A DNA stretch of 35,947 nt, taken from Planctomycetota bacterium (GTDB taxonomy: Bacteria > Planctomycetota > J132). The position numbers and the translations under genes are program-made. This document shows positions 18,953-27,239 of the stretch, piece after piece. The stretch lies in the NCBI GenBank assembly GCA_003694635.1, contig RFKQ01000045.1, positions 1-35,947 of the forward strand, written 5' to 3'. Below the pieces are notes generated by a model. It saw nothing but the letters and a program-made list of their open reading frames with translations. It ran no database searches and had not been told where the DNA came from. Position 1 is the stretch's first letter; every line of letters starts with the position of its first letter.

Positions 18953-20362
18953 TCACAATCGCTCAAAACGCTTGGGATCGTTTGCATAATAAATCGCAGT
19001 CTCTTTATCTATCACCTTCTTGCGCAATAACTCCATAATGGATTCATCCATTAACTTCATCCCATACTTCCTACCCGTCTGCATCACCGAATACAACTGA
19101 AACGTGCGCGCCTCCCGAATCAAATTGCTCACCGCAGAAGTGGTAAACAATAACTCAATCGCCGGCACCATACCCGTACCATCCGCCCGCGGAAGAAGCT
19201 GCTGGGAAATAATCCCCCGCAACGACTCCGAAACCATCGCCCGAATCTGCGCCTGCTCCTTGGGAGGAAAAACATCTAAAATGCGATCCACCGTGCGAAT
19301 CGCATTCGTGGTGTGCAACGTCCCAAAAACCAAATGCCCCGTCTCCGCCGCCGTGATCGCCGTGGAAATGGTGTCCAAATCCCGCATCTCTCCAATCATA
19401 ATAATGTCCGGGTCCTCCCGCAAAGCCGCACGAATCGCTGTCCCCCAACCACTAGTGTGACGCTCCACCTGACGCTGAGTGACATTGCAACCCTTCGACT
19501 CAAAAACAAACTCAATCGGATCCTCCACCGTAATAATGTGATCGTGACGCTCCTGATTGACAATCTCAATCAACGCCGCTAAAGTGGAGGATTTACCAGA
19601 ACCCGCCGGACCTGTCACCAACACAAGCCCCTGATGAAAAGTGGTAAACTTGCGAACACTCTCCGGAATCCCTAACTCCTTAAGCGTGGGAATCTTCTGA
19701 GGTATTAAACGAAAAGTACCATCCACGCCACGCCGCTGCTGACACATGTTCGCCCGAAAACGACCTAAACCCTCTAGCTCAAAAGAAAAATCTAAATCCA
19801 AAGTCTCTAAAAACTTCTCCCTATCCCGCTCGTCCAAAATCTCCAATAACTGCTTCTTGTTCACCTCCGGCTCCAAAACCGGATGATTCATGTAGATAAT
19901 ATGACCATTCAAACGCATAAACGGCTTCGCACCACTAGCCAAATGCAAGTCAGAAGCCCCTACCTGCCGAGCAAATTTCAAATAATTCTTGACGCCCTTC
20001 CCATAAAAATGACTCACATCCTTCGCCTCAATCTTCGCTAAATTAGGCGGCAACTTTATCTTCTTCGCCTCCGCCCCCCCCATCGCCTCATCCCCTACAG
20101 AAGCCGATGAAGATCGCAACTTGGAAGAAACTGGCCTGGACTTGGGCTTCGTAATCCCCTTCTTGGCTAAATGCTTCCAACGAGCCTTATCAATGGCAGC
20201 AAATTGCTTCTCAGAAATGTAATCCAAGTCCAATAAAATCTGGCCAATATCCTTATCCGGCTCCGTATTCTCCTGAATCTCCCGGCACTCCTCCGCCTCC
20301 TCCTTAGTGATGATCCTATTGTGAACCGCAATTTTGATGAATATTTTGTCCTCTTCGCGCAT
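18953..20362 (-). CDS. pilT: PilT-family type IV pilus retraction ATPase with ~115-aa N-terminal extension
   Basis: GASDLHLASGAKPFMRLNG, GPAGSGKSSTLAALI, ITVEDPIEFVF, ALREDPDIIMIGEMRDLDTI, GHLVFGTLHT. Confidence 0.93.
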   Translation of the reverse strand: MREEDKIFIKIAVHNRIITKEEAEECREIQENTEPDKDIGQILLDLDYISEKQFAAIDKARWKHLAKKGITKPKSRPVSSKLRSSSASVGDEAMGGAEAKKIKLPPNLAKIEAKDVSHFYGKGVKNYLKFARQVGASDLHLASGAKPFMRLNGHIIYMNHPVLEPEVNKKQLLEILDERDREKFLETLDLDFSFELEGLGRFRANMCQQRRGVDGTFRLIPQKIPTLKELGIPESVRKFTTFHQGLVLVTGPAGSGKSSTLAALIEIVNQERHDHIITVEDPIEFVFESKGCNVTQRQVERHTSGWGTAIRAALREDPDIIMIGEMRDLDTISTAITAAETGHLVFGTLHTTNAIRTVDRILDVFPPKEQAQIRAMVSESLRGIISQQLLPRADGTGMVPAIELLFTTSAVSNLIREARTFQLYSVMQTGRKYGMKLMDESIMELLRKKVIDKETAIYYANDPKRFERL

Positions 20363-20416
20363 AAACCCAGCCCTCGAGTGGTGAAATGGTGAAAATAAAT
20401 GAAAATCTAGCTAAAA

Positions 20417-20489
<73 letters not shown>

Positions 20490-20538
20490 ATAATTAATCA
20501 AACCGATTACTCTTCTAAAAACTTCATTTGATGATAGA

Positions 20539-20566
20539 ATTATACAAAAAGAAAAGAAGAAATCAA
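20539..20566 (-). promoter_or_regulatory. Candidate sigma70-type promoter for tRNA-Arg (TTGATT-N16-TATAAT)
   Basis: Consensus -10 on minus strand about 50 nt upstream of the tRNA. Confidence 0.5.
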
Positions 20567-20588
20567 TATTAAAAAAAGTAAATTGACC

Positions 20589-20643
20589 TAATCCATAAAA
20601 TGGATTACTCTTCATTTTAAAGACTCCCCCACCCTGGGTGGGG
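20589..20643. repeat. Two short hairpins (taatcca/tggatta; ccccaccc-t-gggtgggg)
   Basis: Inverted repeats 20589-20607 and 20627-20643 read directly. Confidence 0.6.
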
Positions 20644-20727
20644 AAAGTTATAGGAAAACATAACCCTCTCCATCTCCCTTCTCCCTTTGTTGGGCTAGAA
20701 GGCAGTCTGCCAGGGTGAGGAATAAGA

Positions 20728-20796
20728 GGGTTTTCCCCTTCCGATCTCGCCCCATTCCGACCCGCCTCCCGAGGGGGAGAGGAGAGGGGAAAACCC
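20728..20796. repeat. GC-rich REP/MITE-like element with perfect 11-bp terminal inverted repeats
   Basis: gggttttcccc (20728-20738) and ggggaaaaccc (20786-20796) flank a GC-rich core containing cctcccgaggg. Confidence 0.6.
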
Positions 20797-20933
20797 AAAT
20801 ATGGAAAGTGATTATCAGTTTAGCAAAAATCGTGCCTATTTAGGAGAGAAATATAACTTTTATAATCAGATTTGCAACTAATTTTTTATATCTCGTTTTT
20901 TAGCAATGGGTTATGTGTGCAGAAAAATGCGTT

Positions 20934-20972
20934 CCAATTTTGAAAAATTTTTGCATTGACTTGCAAAATTGG
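20934..20972. repeat. Inverted repeat ccaattttg ... caaaattgg
   Basis: 9-bp perfect arms at 20934-20942 and 20964-20972, with an inner tttgca/tgcaaa dyad. Confidence 0.6.
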
Positions 20973-21222
20973 TCAATTTTTTTAAAGTAACCCTGTCTCG
21001 TTTTGGGACACTTCGGAAAAAGCGAATATTTTTCCCCCCTCTCCGCCCCCTCTTCCCCATCGTTACAAAACAACACACTGCCCATCAATTACTACTCCCC
21101 AAAACTTCTTTCCTAAGAGAAGAACTATTTCCTGCAAGTACAGCTTTCTGGAAACAAAAAAAAGTTAATATATAATGAAATTAAAGCAAACACCGCAAAA
21201 CTCAAAATTTTGCTATTTTTCC

Positions 21223-21251
21223 TTGTCAATCCCCTCCTTTGTTGATAGAAT
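21223..21251 (+). promoter_or_regulatory. Candidate sigma70-type promoter (TTGTCA-N17-TAGAAT)
   Basis: Good -35/-10 with optimal spacing, about 125 nt upstream of the ATG at 21376. Confidence 0.5.
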
Positions 21252-21375
21252 TACAAAAGAAAAAAAACAAATCCCTTAAGCCTATGAAAAGTATTTTCCA
21301 AAGTAATCGCTTCCCTCTGTCCTAACAAGAAAACGTTGGCACATAGCCAGAATTTAGCAAAAAGGAACAAGTACC

Positions 21376-22941
21376 ATGAATTGGATTTTATTGCTAAATA
21401 TCCTCTCAGGTTTGTATATCGCAGGAAATGTCCTCTACTACTCTTCCAAAGGTGTAAACAAAGCTCTGATCAAAAACATCGCCGCTATCCCCTCTCTCAT
21501 CCTCTCTGTCGTTGTGCTGATTAAGTTTGGAGGACAAATCGGGGAGCTGACACACTTTTTTGATGAACCTATCCTCGATTTGTTCATCTCTTACATTCTT
21601 GTTTTTCTTATCATTTACAATACGTCCATGTTCCTTTTTGAGCGTCTGTTGACGAAACTAAAAGAATTGTTTCTCGAAAAATTCAAAGATTCCCCCCAAA
21701 TTCTAAAAAAAACTTTCGTTCGAACACGACCATCGAACCTCCCCTTCAACAGCCAAGAAAACAGACCAGCCTCAAAAACAACACCTTCTCTCTCTACTTT
21801 TCTAGAAAACCGCTCCAAGTCCGAAGCATACAAGCTCAGCCCGCCTCCAACAGGCCCAAAAAACTTTTCCAAAAGCAAAAAAGTTCTCATAATACTTGTG
21901 GCTCTTGTCCTTTTCTTCGCATTTCTCGCCTTTCCCAAAACTACTTTTCTCTTTGTGGTGAGCACCTTGATCACCCGACTCTATAAAAAAAGCGACCAGA
22001 ATCCGCCATCTCTGCAGCAGCAGCAGCAAAGAGCAAAAGAGCAGCAGCAAAGAGCAAAAGAGCAGCAGCAAAGAGCAAAAGAAAAACAAACTATCCGAGG
22101 TCTTGTCTTTTCCTTTGTCTTGCTTCTCTTTACCGCTTTCTTACTACTAATACCTAAAAGCAATTCCTTCCATCTCTTGCACACAGTTGCTCTCTTCCTA
22201 TTCTCTCTATTCTTCATTTTGTTCGGGTTTTACCTAATTCGATCTATCTATTTTGCAATCCTAGATTTTCTTTCTCGATTGAAGCAAAATCTTAACCATC
22301 TTTCACAATGGAAAAGAGATTTTACCTCCACTCTTAAAAAAGCAAATTTAGAAAAAACAAGGTTAGAAAAAGTAGAGAAAAATATCCCCTCCATTTCCTA
22401 CTCCACCACCGCTCCAAACAACTTCCCTCCTCGCTTGCCCGAAAGCAAAAAAATTTCCAAACAAGAACAAAATTTGGCCAGCCTACTCGCAGCCATCCAA
22501 AGCGTGGCCTCCATTTTCTACCTCCTGTTTCTCTTTTATCTATTTCCCATCCTTCCTGGCAATTGGATAGACAAAGTGGATAAAACATTCGCCGGGCAAA
22601 TCTACCGACAAACTATCGTCTCCCCTTTGGAAAAAGAATCCCTCTTCTTCAAAGCCATAAGCCACAGCGGATACCTCCTAGAAATCGGCGAAAAACTCCA
22701 AAAAGATCATAAAAAAACCCTCCAAAAACTTCAACAAGATCCCCGCATCCAACCATTGCTCCAAGAACCTAGTATCCAAAAACTCATCCAAAATCCTGAC
22801 TTCTGGCGCAGATTTCGTCAAAAACCATTCCAAACCCTAAATGATAATAGAGAAATCCAGAGCCTACTCCAAAATCCCAGTATCCGTCAAAAATTGCTCC
22901 AAATCCCTATCAAAGACGCCTGGAAACTGGTCAAAACCTAA
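21376..22941 (+). CDS. Polytopic membrane protein, possibly CvpA-like with a large inserted low-complexity region
   Basis: 521 aa; ATG with aaagga upstream; multiple hydrophobic helices; N-terminus and segment ASLLAAIQSVASIFYLLFLFYLFPILPGNW loosely CvpA-like; QQQRAKE repeats; C-terminal repeats LLQEPSIQKL / LLQNPSIRQKL. Confidence 0.6.
   Translation: MNWILLLNILSGLYIAGNVLYYSSKGVNKALIKNIAAIPSLILSVVVLIKFGGQIGELTHFFDEPILDLFISYILVFLIIYNTSMFLFERLLTKLKELFLEKFKDSPQILKKTFVRTRPSNLPFNSQENRPASKTTPSLSTFLENRSKSEAYKLSPPPTGPKNFSKSKKVLIILVALVLFFAFLAFPKTTFLFVVSTLITRLYKKSDQNPPSLQQQQQRAKEQQQRAKEQQQRAKEKQTIRGLVFSFVLLLFTAFLLLIPKSNSFHLLHTVALFLFSLFFILFGFYLIRSIYFAILDFLSRLKQNLNHLSQWKRDFTSTLKKANLEKTRLEKVEKNIPSISYSTTAPNNFPPRLPESKKISKQEQNLASLLAAIQSVASIFYLLFLFYLFPILPGNWIDKVDKTFAGQIYRQTIVSPLEKESLFFKAISHSGYLLEIGEKLQKDHKKTLQKLQQDPRIQPLLQEPSIQKLIQNPDFWRRFRQKPFQTLNDNREIQSLLQNPSIRQKLLQIPIKDAWKLVKT
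22021..22083 (+). repeat. 21-bp in-frame tandem repeat x3 (cagcagcaaagagcaaaagag, encodes QQQRAKE)
   Basis: Two exact units and a third differing at the last base. Confidence 0.95.
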
Positions 22942-22997
22942 AGCCCCCCAACAAAACCCCCAAACCAAACTTAAACTCCCTTATCTTGAGAATAATC

Positions 22998-23276
22998 ATG
23001 AAAAGCACAGATAAAATCCTTGAAAAATACCTCAACCAACAAGTCATTGTAGACACCAACACCAATTTCGTCTTTATCGGCACCCTTGTAGAAATGACCC
23101 CCGACTACGTCCTGCTTCAAAACGCAGACGCCCACGATATCACCCAAGGTTCCTCCTCAAAAGAGCGCTACCTTATTGAATCCAAAAAATATGTGGTAAA
23201 AATAAACCGCAAAGAAGTCCTTATCCGAGGCGATAAAGTAGTCAGTATTTCCCTTCTGGAGGATCTAATCGTATGA
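22998..23276 (+). CDS. Small conserved-looking protein, possible Sm-like beta fold
   Basis: ATG at 22998 (listed start is TTG); QQVIVDTNTNFVFIGTLVEMTPDYVLLQNADAHD resembles an Sm/LSm strand pattern; 4-nt ATGA overlap with next gene. Confidence 0.5.
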   Translation: MKSTDKILEKYLNQQVIVDTNTNFVFIGTLVEMTPDYVLLQNADAHDITQGSSSKERYLIESKKYVVKINRKEVLIRGDKVVSISLLEDLIV

Positions 23277-24205
23277 AAAATCCTTACTTTCTGTGGATAA
23301 AAATAAAAATCTACCTTCTTCTGCTCCTGCTCATCCTAGTCTACCCAACAACCGCCCAAGCGGATATCCTTGTACTCAAAGATGGACGACGAATTGAAGG
23401 CAAAATCGTCGAAAGCAACCCCTCCACCATCGTCGTCCTCGTCAAAGTAGGCACCTCCTCGGCAAAAATCTACCTGGAACGCAAGATGATCCTCCGCATC
23501 CATAAACAGAAGAAAACCTCCTGGGAACAAATTTTAGAGGAATATGAATATCGACTCAAATCCGCCCAAAAAAGCCAAAAACCTCAAGAATGGGAAGCTC
23601 TCGCCAAGTGGTGCCAACGGGAAAAACTCCACAACAAAGCCCAAATGGCCCTGCAAAAAGCGCTTAAACTATACGAAAACAACACTCAAAAACAAAACAA
23701 TACAAACAGCTGGCTGGAATTTGCCAAATGGTGTGTCCAAAACAAATTTTTTAAAAAGGCAGAACAAGCCTACCAAAAGGTAATCTCCCTAGACCCTGAA
23801 AATGCTACAGCGCGGAATTATTTGGGATACGTACGTTATAAAAATAAATGGTACCGAGCGGAAGAAATAGAAAAAATTCGCGACAAAGAAATGCGCCTAA
23901 AAGGCTACCTGAAATACAAGGGAAAATGGTACACACCAAAAGCTCTAAATACACTCCTTCAACTGGAAAAAAACAAAAAATGGGAAGAAAAACTGAAACT
24001 CCTTCAACAAAAAAATGACCATCTATCTCAACTCCTCCAACAATCCCAAATCAAAATCTCTAACCTCGAACAAAAACTCCAAACCCTTGAGCAAAACTAC
24101 CTTCACCTACTTCAAAAGTTTAAATCCCTCTGGCTATCTCTCTACCAAAAAATGCAAGAACAAGATAAAAAAATCCTAGAACTCCAAAAATCTCTCTACA
24201 AATAA
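23273..24205 (+). CDS. Secreted/anchored TPR-containing protein with N-terminal beta domain and coiled coil
   Basis: N-terminal hydrophobic segment; DILVLKDGRRIEGKIVESNPSTIVVLV; TPR-like ALAKWCQREKLHNKAQMALQKAL, AEQAYQKVISLDPENATARNYLGYVRYKNKWY; C-terminal coiled coil. Confidence 0.75.
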   Translation: MKNPYFLWIKIKIYLLLLLLILVYPTTAQADILVLKDGRRIEGKIVESNPSTIVVLVKVGTSSAKIYLERKMILRIHKQKKTSWEQILEEYEYRLKSAQKSQKPQEWEALAKWCQREKLHNKAQMALQKALKLYENNTQKQNNTNSWLEFAKWCVQNKFFKKAEQAYQKVISLDPENATARNYLGYVRYKNKWYRAEEIEKIRDKEMRLKGYLKYKGKWYTPKALNTLLQLEKNKKWEEKLKLLQQKNDHLSQLLQQSQIKISNLEQKLQTLEQNYLHLLQKFKSLWLSLYQKMQEQDKKILELQKSLYK

Positions 24206-24467
24206 AAAACTCAATCCCCAATATATTTTTCTGATGCTCCAAAAACCCGATTGAATTTTATTTCCAGACCCCGCTTCTCCCCCACCTTTAAAAAGCTCTA
24301 CCCGGGAAACCAAGTCTTCGCAAGGTCCCCTTATCCCCCCTTGCCCAAGGCAGCTTTCATCAATCAATCAACCAACTCTAACTTTATCAAAAATAAAGGC
24401 TTTTAAACTCCCTCTTTGTTCCTCAAAAAAATTTACCCACTTCAAAATAAATAAAGTTTACAAAAGA

Positions 24468-27239
24468 ATGAAAAAAAACCTCTACTCGTTTCTAGCTGAA
24501 TTCGCCATCCGCTACAAAAAACAAATCCTAATCACCACCCTCCTACTCTCCCTCCTACCCCTGAGCCTACTCCCCTCCCTAGAGCTTCGCACCGACTACG
24601 CGGAGCTCATTCGCCAAGAAGCACCCTACCAAAAAAAATTTAACCAATACCTCAAGAGCTTCGGAGCCTCAGAAGCTCTCTTTGTTATCATCCGCTCCCC
24701 CTACGCCCGAGAGATAGCCCAAACCGCCAATGACCTCCTACTCCAACTCAAAGATAAAAACAATCGCCCCCTTGTGCGCCGAGTGCTCTTCAAAATAAAT
24801 AAAAAATTTATGTACAAATACGGAATACTCTTCGCCAACCAAAAAGAATTCCAAGAAAGCATAGAAAACGCCACCTTCCTTGCCTACCTCCAAACAGCCA
24901 CCAATCTAGCCGAGTTTCTCTCCTCCATCACCCTTGCCATGGATGAGGCTAGCCGCCACCTTAACCTAAACTCCTCACCCTCCGACCTCATCTTCATCGA
25001 ACAGCTCCTTCAAGGCATACAAAACGCCTTAGTAAAGAAAAAAGTAGACCTCCCCCCTATCCTAAAACGCCATCAAAAATCCGTCTTCAAAGAAATCGAC
25101 CCCGACGGCTACTTCGTCCTCCCCAACCATCAACTTATGATCCTCATGCAGGTGTTCCCAGAAACCACAAGCGACGATTACCAAAAACTAAAAATCTTTC
25201 TCAATGGCGTAAAAAAATGCTTCCAACAAGCCGCCCAAAACTATCCTAATACCAAAATCTTCTACACCGGCAGCCCCCAGCTCACCGTGGATGAAATGGA
25301 AGACTCCTCCCGCGATATCCAACGTCTCACCCTCTTCTCCATCCTAGGCGTAGGCCTAATCTTCACCCTTTTCTTCGGCCGCTTCATCTGGCCTATCCTC
25401 TCCATCCTAGTGCTAGGAATCGCCATCCTCTGGACCTTCGGCTTGGCCGTCATCCTCTTCGGATATCTCAACATTGTCTCCGTCGTCTTTGCCGCCGTTC
25501 TCATCGGATTAGGAATAGACTTCGGCATCCATATCATCGAAAGATACTCCGAATCCATCTGCAGCAGCGCAGAAATCACCCCCCACAAAGCCGCCAAAGA
25601 AGCCGTTGTCAAAACAGGCATCGCCATCACCACAAGCGCACTCACCACCTCCGCAGCCTTTTTTATAAGCGCCTTCTCCGGATTTAAAGGCTCCTTCCAA
25701 CTGGGAATCCTTGGCGGATTGGGAATCTTAATCTGCCTCGCTTTCATGGTCACTCTCCTCCCCGGAATACTGGTCTGGATCGACCAAAAACGCCCCCTAC
25801 CGAAAGTCCACCCAGAATGCAAAACCTCCCGCATCATCCACCTCGTTCTACGCCTACTGAAATACCCAAAAACCGTAATCGCCCTCACCATGCTCGCCGT
25901 CTTCCTCTCCAGCTTCAGCGTCTTTTCCACCCAATTTGATACCAACCTCCTCAACCTTCAAAGAAAAAACTCCCAAGCCAAACTCCTCGAAGAAACCCTT
26001 ATCGAGGACTACGGTATCTCCGCTAGATTCGCTATCCTCCTAAAATCTTACCCCTCCCTAACCCAAAAAGAACACAACCTCAAAGCCAAAGAAGCCCTGG
26101 AACAAATCCGAACCCTCGTGGAAAAACTCAAATCCCTCCCCAGCGTCAACCCCTCCAAAGTGGAAGCCATCACCAATCTCCTCCCTCCCGAAAAAGTACA
26201 GGAAAAACGCCTCCAAATTCTCCTCCACTCCCCAAAACTACAACGATTCCGCCAGCTCTACCCCACCCTCCAATCCCAACCACCAAAACCTATCTCCCCC
26301 CAACCTCCTAGCCGAAAAAATCTAATCCAAGCCCTGGAAAAACTCCAAGAAAAAATCGAAGACCTCCAAGAAAAAACCTTCGGAAAAGAAGAAAACTGGA
26401 CCGTCTTCTTCGAAAAAATTATTCAAAAAATCGACAACCTCCTCCAACTTCTCTCGAAAACAAACTATGAAAAAAAACACCTCCTCCAATATCAACACCT
26501 AATCCTACACAATTTCCGGGAAAATGCCAAAATCCTTCCCGCCCTCTATAAACCTCAAAAACTAACCCTTAAAGATATTCCCCCAGAACTCAAAACCTAC
26601 TTTATCTCCCCCAATGGACTATGCGCCATCTATGTCTACCCCAAAGAAAATATCCGTATCCAAAAAAATCTCGAAAACTTTATCCAAGAACTCCGCTCCG
26701 TCGACCCTCACATCACAGGCCCTTCCGTCCAAACCTATGAAGTGCTCAAAGAAATGAAAGAAGGATACCAAAAAGCCGGCCTAATCGCCGTCTGCGTCGT
26801 CTTTCTTATCCTTCTGCTAGAATTTCGCAACCTCTGGATCGCTTCCCTCGCCATCTCCCCCCTAATCTTCGGCTCCCTCCTCATGCTCGGATGTATGTAC
26901 CTCCTCAACGTCCACTTTAACCCCGCTAACCTCATGGCTCTCCCCCTCCTCTTCGGCGTCGGCATCGATAACTCCATCCATATCCTACATCGATTCTATC
27001 GAGAAAAAGAATATAACCTGCCCACCATTCTCCACTTCACCGGCAAAGCTATCCTCATCACCTCCCTCACCACCATCGTCGGCTTTGGTAGCTTCCTCCT
27101 CGCCAGCCACCAAGGCCTCAAAAGTCTCGGGATCATCATGAGTATCGGTATTCTCTGCTGCCTATTCACCAGTCTTGTGCTCCTCCCATGTATGCTAAAA
27201 CTCCTTTCTAAACAAGGTAAAACCCATGACGACCCCTAA
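24468..27239 (+). CDS. RND/MMPL superfamily exporter (HAE3-like)
   Basis: 923 aa, two homologous halves: GLGIDFGIHIIERYSE and GVGIDNSIHILHRFYRE, TALTTSAAFF / TSLTTIVGFGSF. Confidence 0.9.
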   Translation: MKKNLYSFLAEFAIRYKKQILITTLLLSLLPLSLLPSLELRTDYAELIRQEAPYQKKFNQYLKSFGASEALFVIIRSPYAREIAQTANDLLLQLKDKNNRPLVRRVLFKINKKFMYKYGILFANQKEFQESIENATFLAYLQTATNLAEFLSSITLAMDEASRHLNLNSSPSDLIFIEQLLQGIQNALVKKKVDLPPILKRHQKSVFKEIDPDGYFVLPNHQLMILMQVFPETTSDDYQKLKIFLNGVKKCFQQAAQNYPNTKIFYTGSPQLTVDEMEDSSRDIQRLTLFSILGVGLIFTLFFGRFIWPILSILVLGIAILWTFGLAVILFGYLNIVSVVFAAVLIGLGIDFGIHIIERYSESICSSAEITPHKAAKEAVVKTGIAITTSALTTSAAFFISAFSGFKGSFQLGILGGLGILICLAFMVTLLPGILVWIDQKRPLPKVHPECKTSRIIHLVLRLLKYPKTVIALTMLAVFLSSFSVFSTQFDTNLLNLQRKNSQAKLLEETLIEDYGISARFAILLKSYPSLTQKEHNLKAKEALEQIRTLVEKLKSLPSVNPSKVEAITNLLPPEKVQEKRLQILLHSPKLQRFRQLYPTLQSQPPKPISPQPPSRKNLIQALEKLQEKIEDLQEKTFGKEENWTVFFEKIIQKIDNLLQLLSKTNYEKKHLLQYQHLILHNFRENAKILPALYKPQKLTLKDIPPELKTYFISPNGLCAIYVYPKENIRIQKNLENFIQELRSVDPHITGPSVQTYEVLKEMKEGYQKAGLIAVCVVFLILLLEFRNLWIASLAISPLIFGSLLMLGCMYLLNVHFNPANLMALPLLFGVGIDNSIHILHRFYREKEYNLPTILHFTGKAILITSLTTIVGFGSFLLASHQGLKSLGIIMSIGILCCLFTSLVLLPCMLKLLSKQGKTHDDP

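Noticed and set aside
20900-21175. Short ORFs on both strands in the AT-rich gap (62 and 68 aa)
   Set aside because: No homology-like motifs and overlapping on both strands; insufficient support.
25262-25954. 230-aa minus ORF inside the MMPL gene
   Set aside because: Antisense to conserved RND transmembrane motifs; Arg/Met-rich artefact.
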